Positions 24,850-33,500 of a stretch of DNA of 64,000 nucleotides are shown one piece after another. The DNA is from Bdellovibrionales bacterium RIFOXYC1_FULL_37_79 (GTDB taxonomy: Bacteria; Bdellovibrionota; Bacteriovoracia; Bacteriovoracales; Bacteriovoracaceae). The notes below the pieces were generated by a model. It did not search any database. It was given only the letters and a program-made list of their open reading frames with translations, and was not told the DNA's origin. The stretch spans positions 1-64,000 of the forward strand of contig MEQB01000012.1 of assembly GCA_001770015.1 (NCBI GenBank), in the 5' to 3' direction. A program made the position numbers and the translations under genes. How positions within the stretch are numbered: the first letter of the stretch is position 1; each line of letters starts with the position of its first letter.

Positions 24850-26925
24850 ATGAATAACTTTTTGGACAAATTAAAATTAATGACAAAAAATTCTGATTTG
24901 ACAGTGGCCCTTGGGGTATTGTTAGTTCTGGGTGTCATGATTATTCCTATTCCTCCCTTGTTGCTTGATCTTTTGCTGGCACTGACCTTGGCCATGTCAG
25001 TGGTTATTCTTTTGGTGTCCATCTACTCGAAACGACCGCTGGATTTTTCCACCTTCCCTTCAATCCTGCTCATTACTACTTTGTTTAGATTGTCTTTAAA
25101 TGTGGCATCGACCAGGAATATTTTACTTAGAGGTGGTAGCGAAGGCACCAGTGCTGCTGGTGAAATAATTAGAACTTTTGGGGAATTTGTCGTTGAAGGC
25201 AATTATGCGGTTGGTATTATTATTTTTATTATTCTGGTGGTAATTAACTTTATGGTTATTACCAAAGGTGCTGGCCGGGTTGCTGAAGTAGCTGCCAGAT
25301 TTACTTTGGATGCCATGCCAGGAAAACAAATGGCCATTGATGCAGATTTAAATGCAGGTTTGATTGACGACAAAGAGGCCAAGCGCCGTAGAAAAGATAT
25401 AGCCGAAGAAGCCGATTTTTATGGTTCCATGGATGGTGCTTCCAAGTTTGTAAGAGGGGATGCCATTGCGGGTATTCTAATAACAGGTATTAACATTATC
25501 GGTGGTATTTTTGTTGGTTCCGTGCAAAACGGTATGGATATAGCCAGTGCGGCCCAAGTGTTTACTCTATTAACAGTTGGTGATGGCCTGGTAACCCAGA
25601 TACCCGCACTTATTATCTCTACTGCCGCCGGCTTGATTGCCACTAGAAACACCAGCGATAATGGGCTGGGATTCCAGGTGGGAAAACAGTTCAAAGTTCA
25701 CCCGAAGGCCATTTATATTGCGGCGGGAGTTTTATTTGTGTTTGCTCTTATTCCTGGTTTCCCTAAACTGCCATTTGTTTTGGTGGGATTGGCGCTGACA
25801 GGAGTTGCTTATTTTATCGAGCAATCTAACTTAAAAGAAGAGCAGCTTAAAACCAAAGAAGGAATCGAGGATGTTAAAGCGAAACCTGAAACGCTGGAAG
25901 ATCTGCTGGCACTTGAATTGGTTGAGTTGGAAGTGGGATATGGACTGGTCAATCTGGTTGATGCTGAACAAAATGGTGATTTACTTGAAAGAATCACCCA
26001 TATTAGAAAACAGTTTGCAACGGACTGGGGAATCATTATTCCTCCAATAAGGATTAAGGACAATTTAGAACTTCGTCCGGGTGGATATGTTTTTAAAATA
26101 AAAGGTATTCATGTTGCTGAGGGTGAGCTGATTAATGATCATATGCTGGCGATGGACCCTGGGTCAGTAATTGAAAAAATTGATGGAATTGAAACGGTCG
26201 AACCGGTTTTTGGACTCCCGGCGGTTTGGATCAATGAAGAACAAAAAGAAGATGCCCAGTATAACGGTTATACGGTGGTGGATTTATCAACCATTGTGGC
26301 CACCCATTTGACGGAAATTCTAAAAACCAATTTGCATGAGTTGTTTGGCAGACAGGAACTGGTGTCAGTGCTTGATAATTTTAAAGAACAGTATCCTAAA
26401 ATTGTTACCGATTTGATTCCCGAAATATTACCTTTGGGGATAATTTTAAAGGTGCTGCAAAATTTATTGCGGGAGGGGGTTTCCATCCGGGATTTAAGAA
26501 CCATTTTAGAAACCCTGTCTGAATTTGGAACAACTTTGAAAGACCCCAGTAGCTTAACCGAGTATGTCAGACAGGCGTTGTTTAGAACGATTACGGAAAA
26601 TATAAAAAGTGAGCAAGGGGACATACCACTCTTTACATTAGACCGGGCCATAGAAGAATCTTTGGCAAATAATATCGTGCAAACCGAAACGGGACATCAG
26701 CTATCGCTTGATCCCAGGGTAACCCAGCATTTGCTGGCCAGTTTAAATGAAAAAATTGAAGAGGCTACCGGGGCAGGAGAAAAGATGATTGTGCTTTGTT
26801 CCCCGGTCATTCGCCATCACTTCAAACGGTTGACTGAAAAATTTATACCCAATTTGATTGTTATTAGTCATAATGAATTGAGTCCTGATGCAAATATCAG
26901 ATCACTCGGGACGGTGAGGTTGTAA
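24850..26925 (+). CDS. flhA: Flagellar export gate protein FlhA
   Basis: 691 residues: eight membrane spans with the FHIPEP-family signature (RNILLRGG...AAGEIIRTFGEFVV and RFTLDAMPGKQMAIDADLNAGLI), then a linker and a four-subdomain cytoplasmic region that forms the nonameric substrate-docking ring. Full length and intact. The flhF ATG follows its stop codon with no gap. Confidence 0.98.
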   Translation: MNNFLDKLKLMTKNSDLTVALGVLLVLGVMIIPIPPLLLDLLLALTLAMSVVILLVSIYSKRPLDFSTFPSILLITTLFRLSLNVASTRNILLRGGSEGTSAAGEIIRTFGEFVVEGNYAVGIIIFIILVVINFMVITKGAGRVAEVAARFTLDAMPGKQMAIDADLNAGLIDDKEAKRRRKDIAEEADFYGSMDGASKFVRGDAIAGILITGINIIGGIFVGSVQNGMDIASAAQVFTLLTVGDGLVTQIPALIISTAAGLIATRNTSDNGLGFQVGKQFKVHPKAIYIAAGVLFVFALIPGFPKLPFVLVGLALTGVAYFIEQSNLKEEQLKTKEGIEDVKAKPETLEDLLALELVELEVGYGLVNLVDAEQNGDLLERITHIRKQFATDWGIIIPPIRIKDNLELRPGGYVFKIKGIHVAEGELINDHMLAMDPGSVIEKIDGIETVEPVFGLPAVWINEEQKEDAQYNGYTVVDLSTIVATHLTEILKTNLHELFGRQELVSVLDNFKEQYPKIVTDLIPEILPLGIILKVLQNLLREGVSIRDLRTILETLSEFGTTLKDPSSLTEYVRQALFRTITENIKSEQGDIPLFTLDRAIEESLANNIVQTETGHQLSLDPRVTQHLLASLNEKIEEATGAGEKMIVLCSPVIRHHFKRLTEKFIPNLIVISHNELSPDANIRSLGTVRL

Positions 26926-28365
26926 ATGTTTGTAAGAAAATTTCAAGCAGATTCATTGGAAGAGGCCCTTAAAGACATTAAATACCAATTGGGACCGGAT
27001 GCAATCATTTTAAAAACGATTACCAATAAAGGCCTCAAAGGTGCATTTAAGAAAAACCGGATTGAGATTACGGCGGCCATACCAGAGGGAAAACTTAAGG
27101 AAAAAATGCAGGTTGACCGGGCGTTAGGTGAAAATAAGGATGATTTTTATCAAAATAAATCATCTTACATATCCAACATGATTTCCAGCTATTCTTTGCA
27201 TGCGAAAGATGTACCCAAAAGGCCTGCGGCGGCAATCAATAATTCTTACGGTAATCTAGGTCTTAACAAGCCACCACTTGCCAAGAATATTTCTGAAGTG
27301 AGCGCTGGCCTGGATAGTTTTTTGAGTCAAAAGAGTCATAATGAAAAACCGGTTTTGCATTCTCAAAAAAATTCTTTTGACCAGGTGAATTCAGATGAGG
27401 ATTTGGATCATGATTCCTTTGAGGTTGAAAAAGGGGCAAGAGATCAAAACCCGACCTCGGCTGCCTATCAAACGGTTAAAAATGATTTTAGCCGTGATGA
27501 TTTTGAAAAACAAAAAAGAAAGATAGAAGAATTGGAAAGCAAGCTTTCAGAAATTGTAAAGAAAGTTGATAAATTCAGTAGGATTGAACCCAGCGGGTTA
27601 TATCAATTAAGAACCACGCTTCGAAGTTTGGATATCACTGAGCAATATATTCAAAAATTGATTCGCAAAGCAACTTTTGAATTCAAAGAAGAGGATTTAT
27701 CCAACGACGAGATGATTTTTGAATTTGCCCTTAGAGAGATGCTTCATAGTATATCTGTTGAAATGCCATTATTTTCTTCGCTCGACTCGGATAAGCGTCC
27801 GGTGGTTACGGTTTTGATCTCCGAAACATCATCAGGGCAATCCACCATGGTGATGAAACTTGGATCTTTAAAGAAAAATTCGGTGGTCATTAGAAATGTA
27901 AAAGTGTGCGATGAACTTAAAAAGTCAATATCGGAACAACTGCTCAATATTGAGATTATCAATGTTTCAAGTATCGCTGAAATCATGTCCGAGACAAGAA
28001 AAAATATTGAGAAAGGCAAATCAGTTTTTATTGATTATAAAAATTTTCAAAAAGAATTTAATGAAACAAAGAAATTTGTTGAGGGGCTTAAAAGATCTTT
28101 TGATCATGTGGAAATATTGGTCTCTCTTTCGGCAATCCATTCTGAATTGTATAATAAGAAAGTGTTGTCAACTTACAAAACACTGGTTGATGGACTGATA
28201 TATTCGCATCTGGATTTGTGTTTGAATTTCGGAGCCATTTTCAATGCTCTGGAAGGTGAGAAGGCCATACCTGCTAAGTTTTTTGGAACAGGTCCGGTTA
28301 TGCCAGATGATATCGAGGCAGCAAGTGCGGAAAGGATTTTGGACAGTATTTTTAAATTTGATTAA
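26926..28365 (+). CDS. flhF: FlhF-like protein with degenerate GTPase motifs
   Basis: 479 residues. The N terminus (MFVRKFQADSLEEALKDIKYQLGPDAIILKT) is the standard FlhF start; a long low-complexity linker and a short coiled coil follow. The C-terminal half aligns with the SRP-type NG domain, but its nucleotide motifs are changed: P-loop 299-307 reads SETSSGQST instead of GPTGVGKTT (Lys to Gln at 305), DTAGR is DYKNF (370-374), and TKLDE is SHLDL (427-431). The end FFGTGPVMPDDIE is still FlhF-like. FlhF normally uses GTP to place the flagellum at the pole; this version probably does not bind GTP well. The reading frame is intact, so it is not a pseudogene. Confidence 0.85.
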   Translation: MFVRKFQADSLEEALKDIKYQLGPDAIILKTITNKGLKGAFKKNRIEITAAIPEGKLKEKMQVDRALGENKDDFYQNKSSYISNMISSYSLHAKDVPKRPAAAINNSYGNLGLNKPPLAKNISEVSAGLDSFLSQKSHNEKPVLHSQKNSFDQVNSDEDLDHDSFEVEKGARDQNPTSAAYQTVKNDFSRDDFEKQKRKIEELESKLSEIVKKVDKFSRIEPSGLYQLRTTLRSLDITEQYIQKLIRKATFEFKEEDLSNDEMIFEFALREMLHSISVEMPLFSSLDSDKRPVVTVLISETSSGQSTMVMKLGSLKKNSVVIRNVKVCDELKKSISEQLLNIEIINVSSIAEIMSETRKNIEKGKSVFIDYKNFQKEFNETKKFVEGLKRSFDHVEILVSLSAIHSELYNKKVLSTYKTLVDGLIYSHLDLCLNFGAIFNALEGEKAIPAKFFGTGPVMPDDIEAASAERILDSIFKFD

Positions 28366-28393
28366 AAAATAATTTCAGGAAGAAATTATTTTT
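28365..28393 (+). promoter_or_regulatory. AT-rich hairpin between flhF and flhG
   Basis: A perfect 12-bp inverted repeat (AAAAATAATTTC and GAAATTATTTTT) with a 5-nt loop begins at the flhF stop codon and ends directly at the flhG ribosome-binding site. It could attenuate transcription, protect mRNA ends, or set the FlhF:FlhG ratio. The stem is almost all A-T. Confidence 0.5.
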
Positions 28394-28403
28394 AGGAGAC
28401 AGG

Positions 28404-29288
28404 ATGTCGAATAGTAATGCCGGAAATTGGCTTTTATCTCAAAATAAATTTGAACATAATATTGGTAAAAAACTAAGTAGAAAGGCCATAACCGTTTCGG
28501 TGACCAGTGGAAAAGGTGGAGTCGGTAAGACTTCTATTTCAATTAAAATCGCCAGAATGCTTGCTGAAAAAGGATTTAAAGTCTTAGTAATTGATTGTGA
28601 CTATAATTTATCCAACACATTTATAAAATTAAATCTTCCTATCAAGGATGATTTTAATTTTTTAATCAGCGGGGTTAAAACCTTTGACGAGTGTATTTAC
28701 AAAGATGGTAATTTCCATTTGCTGGCAGCCTGCAGTGGCGATCTCGACTTGTTTGATCGAGAAATTCATTTGGATCAATTTATTTTAAATTTACTCTTAC
28801 AGATTGAAAACCGTTACGATTATATTGTTTTGGACTCACCGGCCGGGATTAATAAACAGGCTATGACCATCAATGCGTACAGTGATTATCGATTAGTGGT
28901 GGTGACTCCCGATAAATCATCCATAACGGATTCGTATTCGCTGATTAAAATCCTTAATAAGAAGTACGGGGTCAAGGAAAACCATCTTATTGTTAATAAA
29001 ATATCCTCTGAAGCGCAATATAAGAGAATTGTCCAAATCATGAGCGAAACAGTCGAGAATTTTTTAGCATCAAGACTAAAAATCATGGGCGGAATTGGCC
29101 GGAATAATCGGGCTATCGATATTTTTGACAGGGAATTATTTGACCAGTCCAAAGATTTGCATAAGGATTTTTGTAATATCATTAGCCGCTTTACCGAGGA
29201 GAGTCTAGGTTGTTGTGATGATAATCATTGCGGCAATCTAAACTACGGATGCGTAGATGACTTAAAACATGAGGTTTTAAACCAGTAA
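28404..29288 (+). CDS. flhG: FlhG (FleN/YlxH) MinD-type ATPase
   Basis: 294 residues. The deviant Walker A SGKGGVGKTS (K37, K41), VIDCDYNLSN and VLDSPAGI mark a MinD/ParA-type ATPase; next to flhF it is FlhG, which limits flagellar number. The N-terminal extension (about 28 residues, NAGNWLLSQNKFEHNI) shows no DQAxxLR motif, the element with which FlhG stimulates FlhF GTPase. The C terminus has a Cys/His-rich tail (CCDDNHCGNLNYGC), possibly metal-binding, in place of a clear amphipathic membrane helix. AGGAGA precedes the ATG. Confidence 0.92.
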   Translation: MSNSNAGNWLLSQNKFEHNIGKKLSRKAITVSVTSGKGGVGKTSISIKIARMLAEKGFKVLVIDCDYNLSNTFIKLNLPIKDDFNFLISGVKTFDECIYKDGNFHLLAACSGDLDLFDREIHLDQFILNLLLQIENRYDYIVLDSPAGINKQAMTINAYSDYRLVVVTPDKSSITDSYSLIKILNKKYGVKENHLIVNKISSEAQYKRIVQIMSETVENFLASRLKIMGGIGRNNRAIDIFDRELFDQSKDLHKDFCNIISRFTEESLGCCDDNHCGNLNYGCVDDLKHEVLNQ

Positions 29289-29303
29289 CGCTAAGGAGTA
29301 AGC

Positions 29304-30089
29304 ATGTCATCTCTCTCAAAACAACTGAGAAATTTAAAAGATTATCGTTCAACCGTGGACCCCAAGGTCAAAGATGAGATCATTATAGAGTATGCTCCGC
29401 TCATCAAGTTTATTGCTTTAAAAATAGCCTCCCGGCTTCCGTCCAATATTGAACTGGATGATTTGATTTCTTGTGGAGTCATAGGGCTTATGGATGCCAT
29501 AGAAAAATTTGACCCCGAAAGAGATAACAAATTTAAAACGTATGCGGAATTTAGAATCAGAGGTGCCATCTTGGATGAACTAAGGGCCCAGGATTGGGTG
29601 CCCAGATCTGTTCGCGAAAAGGCTAAGTTGGTGGAAAAAACCTATTCCAAATTGGAAGCCAGTCTTGGCAGACCGGCCACCGATGAAGAGATGTGCAAAG
29701 AGCTGAGTATTTCCCAAGATGAATTTTATGATCTCCTCAACAAGGCCAAATCAATTTCTCTTCTTAATATTGATGATTCAGCCTTGTTTAATCGTGGGGA
29801 TAAAAAGTTGATGGCCGGCCTTTTGGAAAATAGTAGAAGTGCCAATCCCTACAATGCCGTCAGCCACAAAAATTTGAGAGATACTTTGAAGGAAGGGATT
29901 AAAACCCTTCCCGAAAAACAAAGATTGGTGCTTTCGCTTTATTACTATGAGGATTTGAATTTAAAAGAAATTGGTCAGGTGCTTGATGTTACCGAATCAA
30001 GGGTGTCCCAGTTACATACCCAGGCCTTGATCAAATTAAAAACTAAGCTAAGAAATCTGGTGGATTACCAGGAGGATATGGCAGGTTAA
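29304..30089 (+). CDS. fliA: Sigma-28 factor FliA
   Basis: 261 residues with sigma regions 2 (LPSNIELDDLISCGVIGLMDAIEKFDP, KFKTYAEFRIRGAILDELR), 3 and 4 (LPEKQRLVLSLYYYEDLNLKEIGQVLDVTESRVSQLHTQAL). This is the flagellar sigma factor that reads late genes such as flagellin. A strong AAGGAG precedes the ATG and the gap from flhG is 15 bp. The best FliA-type promoter in the window is at 7660. Confidence 0.97.
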   Translation: MSSLSKQLRNLKDYRSTVDPKVKDEIIIEYAPLIKFIALKIASRLPSNIELDDLISCGVIGLMDAIEKFDPERDNKFKTYAEFRIRGAILDELRAQDWVPRSVREKAKLVEKTYSKLEASLGRPATDEEMCKELSISQDEFYDLLNKAKSISLLNIDDSALFNRGDKKLMAGLLENSRSANPYNAVSHKNLRDTLKEGIKTLPEKQRLVLSLYYYEDLNLKEIGQVLDVTESRVSQLHTQALIKLKTKLRNLVDYQEDMAG

Positions 30090-30096
30090 TACCAAT

Positions 30097-31044
30097 ATGG
30101 ATAGATATTGTAATTCATATCTGGATAAAACTTTCGAGGCGCTGGATAACCTGACTGCACTGGTGGGGTCGAATGCCTTGCCGATTGTTCATCAGATTGG
30201 ATTTTATTTATCAGAAACCAAAAGGCTTGAAGAAAAAGATCAAAAGCTTGAAAAAATCGAGGGAGTTGTTTTTGATTTTATTCATAATTCGTTTAAGGAA
30301 CTCTTGACCTGTTTTTTCACAGCGAATAAACATATAAAGGAATTTACACTCACCGGAAAAGGGGAGAATTATTCTTTTTCCAACTGGAATAAGATTTTTG
30401 AAACCTTGCCTGGCTTATTACAGGTTATCAATTTTTTTCAAATTGAAAATGAAGTTGAACTTATTTTGGAAGATAATGGTATTAGAGTTATCACTTGTCT
30501 GGTGGAAAATCAAAACATCACCGGTTTTAGAAAAAAGTGTTATGCAATTTTAAGAGATTTAATTAAGAAAAAAACGCTTTTGACATATAAAATTACCAAA
30601 AATGACAATATCAAACTTGATCTTTTTTTAAACATCTCCCATAGCGAAGATATGATGTATGAGTGTCTGATTAACCAAAACCGAAAAATCAAATTAGGTT
30701 TTTCTAACATATTTGAGCAATATCAAATTAGTGAACATGAGGCAGCCTCTCTTCCTTTGCATTTATGTCTGGAAATAACCGAAGATTTGCAATTGAAAAA
30801 ACATCAAGGGATACCCAAGCAATTTACACAGGTTTTAGGAGAGTTCCAGATTATTCATTTTTCCTTTCTATTTCGCCTGGTTTCCATCATAATACCATTT
30901 AGAGGAAAGCTTATAAAAACTTCCTCACATCAAAGATCAGGAGACACAGGACGTGGTGACACTTTGGGCCTTAGACGGGATGTTAATGTTCTGGGCATGC
31001 ATGTGTGCCGTTACGTTGACTTGTTTAAGATTATTTCAGATTAA
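30097..31044 (+). CDS. Hypothetical protein downstream of fliA
   Basis: Not recognised. 315 residues, cytoplasmic, no signal peptide or span. The N-terminal third is helical; the middle is alternating alpha/beta (VELILEDNGIRVITCLVENQNITGF...). The last 50 residues are basic and end GMHVCRYVDLFKIISD. It starts 8 bp after fliA and is followed 30 bp later by the membrane sensor-like gene, so all three are probably one transcript. A role in flagellar control or signalling is inference from position. Confidence 0.75.
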   Translation: MDRYCNSYLDKTFEALDNLTALVGSNALPIVHQIGFYLSETKRLEEKDQKLEKIEGVVFDFIHNSFKELLTCFFTANKHIKEFTLTGKGENYSFSNWNKIFETLPGLLQVINFFQIENEVELILEDNGIRVITCLVENQNITGFRKKCYAILRDLIKKKTLLTYKITKNDNIKLDLFLNISHSEDMMYECLINQNRKIKLGFSNIFEQYQISEHEAASLPLHLCLEITEDLQLKKHQGIPKQFTQVLGEFQIIHFSFLFRLVSIIIPFRGKLIKTSSHQRSGDTGRGDTLGLRRDVNVLGMHVCRYVDLFKIISD

Positions 31045-31073
31045 AATCAATCAAAATTTTAAAGGATTATATT

Positions 31074-33482
31074 ATGCGTTTTAAAGCTGGAAAAAGTATT
31101 CAGTTTTTTTATTTTTTCACTTTGCTGCTGGTGTTAGGTGGCATGTGTTCCTGGTTTTATTATTTTTTTCAAAACGGGGCATTAAATAGTGAAGTTATCT
31201 GGACGCTATCGGAATCATCGCAGGAAGTGGAACGGCTGCGCACGGAAAATCAGATTTCAAAAATTGATCAGTGGATGCTTGCGGGAAGAGTCAGGGATGC
31301 CATTGGTGCCATGAGTACGGTGGAGAAAACGTCTAAAATCATGGATCGAAACGTCAAACATTTTCCAAAGGAATATAAGGCATTTTTAGAAAGTTCAAAC
31401 AACCTGAAGTCCATTCTTAATAATCTGTTATCACTTCCAGATGTATTGGTGGTATTAAATGTGCTTCATAAAAAATTTGAACATTTTCAAAATTCGGCAA
31501 AAGAAAACAAATGGCCGACGCTGACCAGGATCAGTAGCGTGATGTTGATTGAACTGGATGCCAATAATTTAAAGAAAATTGACTTTTTCAATTATAGTAA
31601 AATGCACAGGATCGACAGTAATCTTGGTCGAAGTTTAAAAAGTATGGAAAATATCACTAACGGTTCTACACTTTCCACTTTTGATAAAACTACCATTATG
31701 GCAAAGTTGCAAAATTTCAAGGTGGAGCAGGAGATGCTTGGTAGCTATCTGCCTGAATTAAAAAAATATGCAGAGGAATATCAAAAATTGAATATTGCGT
31801 ACAATTCCTGGCTTAAATTAATAGAACCAGAAATTGCCATTGCGAAAATGAGTTTTCAAAAAAATTCACAGATGATGATTGTTGGTTTCGCGGGGATGTT
31901 GGTTTTTTTGTTATTGGCCATCGTGTTTGGCTTTTGGCTTTATAAAAAAAATGTTTATGTATCCATTAAAAAAATTGAAACCAGAATATTGGAGTGTGTG
32001 CAAGAGGGTATCATTGCCCCCGATTTTAGAATGAATGATCATTTCTCGAAGGATTTCTATCAAGAGATGCAAAAATACCATTCGTGGGTGAAAAGTCGGA
32101 TGAGTTTTGGAAATATTTTTCAGGAAGCCCTTCCTTTTCCGGCACTGCTACTTGATTCTAATTTGAATCTGGTATGGGCGAACACCCTGTTTTACTCGGA
32201 ATGGAATTTAAATGAATATAAAAATAAAAGAGATGCACTCAACTGGGAATTTTTACAACGTTTTACCAATCTAGGTGAAAACGATCCTATATTGGAAGCG
32301 CTAAACAATAACCTGGCAGGTATTTACCAGATACAGGTCAAACAGGAACAAAGGGATCTGGCCCCCTATGAAATGTACATATCTCCGGTGGTAATAGATG
32401 ATCAAAAAAGAATTATGGTGTTTTTCTATCCACTCATGTTTCTAGAAGAGACCATAAAAGATCAGAAAAAATCCTTATTAGGCCCGGTCTGCAGATCCTT
32501 AGAAGCTCTTATTCGAGGGGATTTTGATAAAGAGTTCAGGGATAAAGTCAGAGGGGATTTTAATATTGCTGGAATTGAGTCAGTATTTGGGAAGTTTATA
32601 AAACTGGCGGAATTTTTGACCCAGCAAAAAAATGGACTAGTTGGAGAAATTGAGCGGTTGGAAAATGAGTTGTATGACCGGCATAAACTGCTTTGTGATG
32701 TAAAAACCATATTATTGAAGCAGGATGCCTACGTGAAAAGCGAAGTTAAGGATTTTCAAGAGAGCAAGGATCTAATTATACGATTGGTTGAACTGCGAAG
32801 AAAAACGGAACAAATTTATTTGACGACCATCAATGCTTCCAAAATCATGCTCAAAGAGCAATGTAACCTTTATGATCAATCCACCCAATTGGTGAACAAT
32901 CATGAAGAGAATTTGAAAATATATCGCAATATTGGATCTTCGAGAGAAGCATTTAAAGAAGCCTTGATAAATATTGATAACTGTAAATCCAATGTAACTC
33001 AGACGCTTGAGCAAACCTTGATTTTTACCAAGTCAGCAAAGATTAATCCAGAAAGCTTTTCTGGCTCTCTTATGAAAATCAAATTGGAATTGCGGGCCTT
33101 GGATAAGGAGATTGGACAGTTTGTTTCTAATTTAAAAAACTTTGATGTGCATCTTTCCAAAATGCAGATGATGATAGCTGATGTTAAACCACCTGATCTT
33201 AATGAATATAGAAAAAAAGTTGATATGACCAGAAACCATATTGAAAATGATACATTCAACATGGGGGTTAATGCCAAAGAGGGGCAAAAAATTGATGAAG
33301 ATATTATTGCTCGTATGAAATCATTTTATGAAAATATAAAAGGTAATCTGGATACGTTGACCAAGATCAGTCAGTTAACAGCTGACTTAAGCCAGGAGCC
33401 GGGCAGTCCGGCGGAGGATAAACCTCTAAGTGCCGAAGATGATCAAATTGTTTATCATAACGAAAGCTCTTTTGAAACGTAG
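31074..33482 (+). CDS. Membrane PAS/coiled-coil protein, chemoreceptor-like without signalling tip
   Basis: 802 residues. Span 1 near residues 10-30, a helical periplasmic domain to about 265, span 2 near 266-290 (GFAGMLVFLLLAIVFGFWLYKK), a HAMP-length linker, a PAS-like domain from about 344 (ALPFPALLLDSNLNLVWANTLFY), then a long coiled coil (about 520-770). This is the layout of a methyl-accepting protein, but the conserved hairpin tip (E...FAVVADEVR) is absent and there is no kinase or cyclase domain. AAAGGAT precedes the ATG. Position after fliA suggests a motility-linked sensor or scaffold (inference). It ends 18 bp from the convergent fhs. Confidence 0.75.
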   Translation: MRFKAGKSIQFFYFFTLLLVLGGMCSWFYYFFQNGALNSEVIWTLSESSQEVERLRTENQISKIDQWMLAGRVRDAIGAMSTVEKTSKIMDRNVKHFPKEYKAFLESSNNLKSILNNLLSLPDVLVVLNVLHKKFEHFQNSAKENKWPTLTRISSVMLIELDANNLKKIDFFNYSKMHRIDSNLGRSLKSMENITNGSTLSTFDKTTIMAKLQNFKVEQEMLGSYLPELKKYAEEYQKLNIAYNSWLKLIEPEIAIAKMSFQKNSQMMIVGFAGMLVFLLLAIVFGFWLYKKNVYVSIKKIETRILECVQEGIIAPDFRMNDHFSKDFYQEMQKYHSWVKSRMSFGNIFQEALPFPALLLDSNLNLVWANTLFYSEWNLNEYKNKRDALNWEFLQRFTNLGENDPILEALNNNLAGIYQIQVKQEQRDLAPYEMYISPVVIDDQKRIMVFFYPLMFLEETIKDQKKSLLGPVCRSLEALIRGDFDKEFRDKVRGDFNIAGIESVFGKFIKLAEFLTQQKNGLVGEIERLENELYDRHKLLCDVKTILLKQDAYVKSEVKDFQESKDLIIRLVELRRKTEQIYLTTINASKIMLKEQCNLYDQSTQLVNNHEENLKIYRNIGSSREAFKEALINIDNCKSNVTQTLEQTLIFTKSAKINPESFSGSLMKIKLELRALDKEIGQFVSNLKNFDVHLSKMQMMIADVKPPDLNEYRKKVDMTRNHIENDTFNMGVNAKEGQKIDEDIIARMKSFYENIKGNLDTLTKISQLTADLSQEPGSPAEDKPLSAEDDQIVYHNESSFET

Positions 33483-33500
33483 CCGTTACTCCAGCGTTGA

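Noticed and set aside
30930-31080. Possible frameshift at the 3' end of the gene after fliA
   Set aside because: An alternative frame there reads hydrophobic, but it has no start, runs into the next gene, and the annotated frame ends cleanly before a proper ribosome-binding site.
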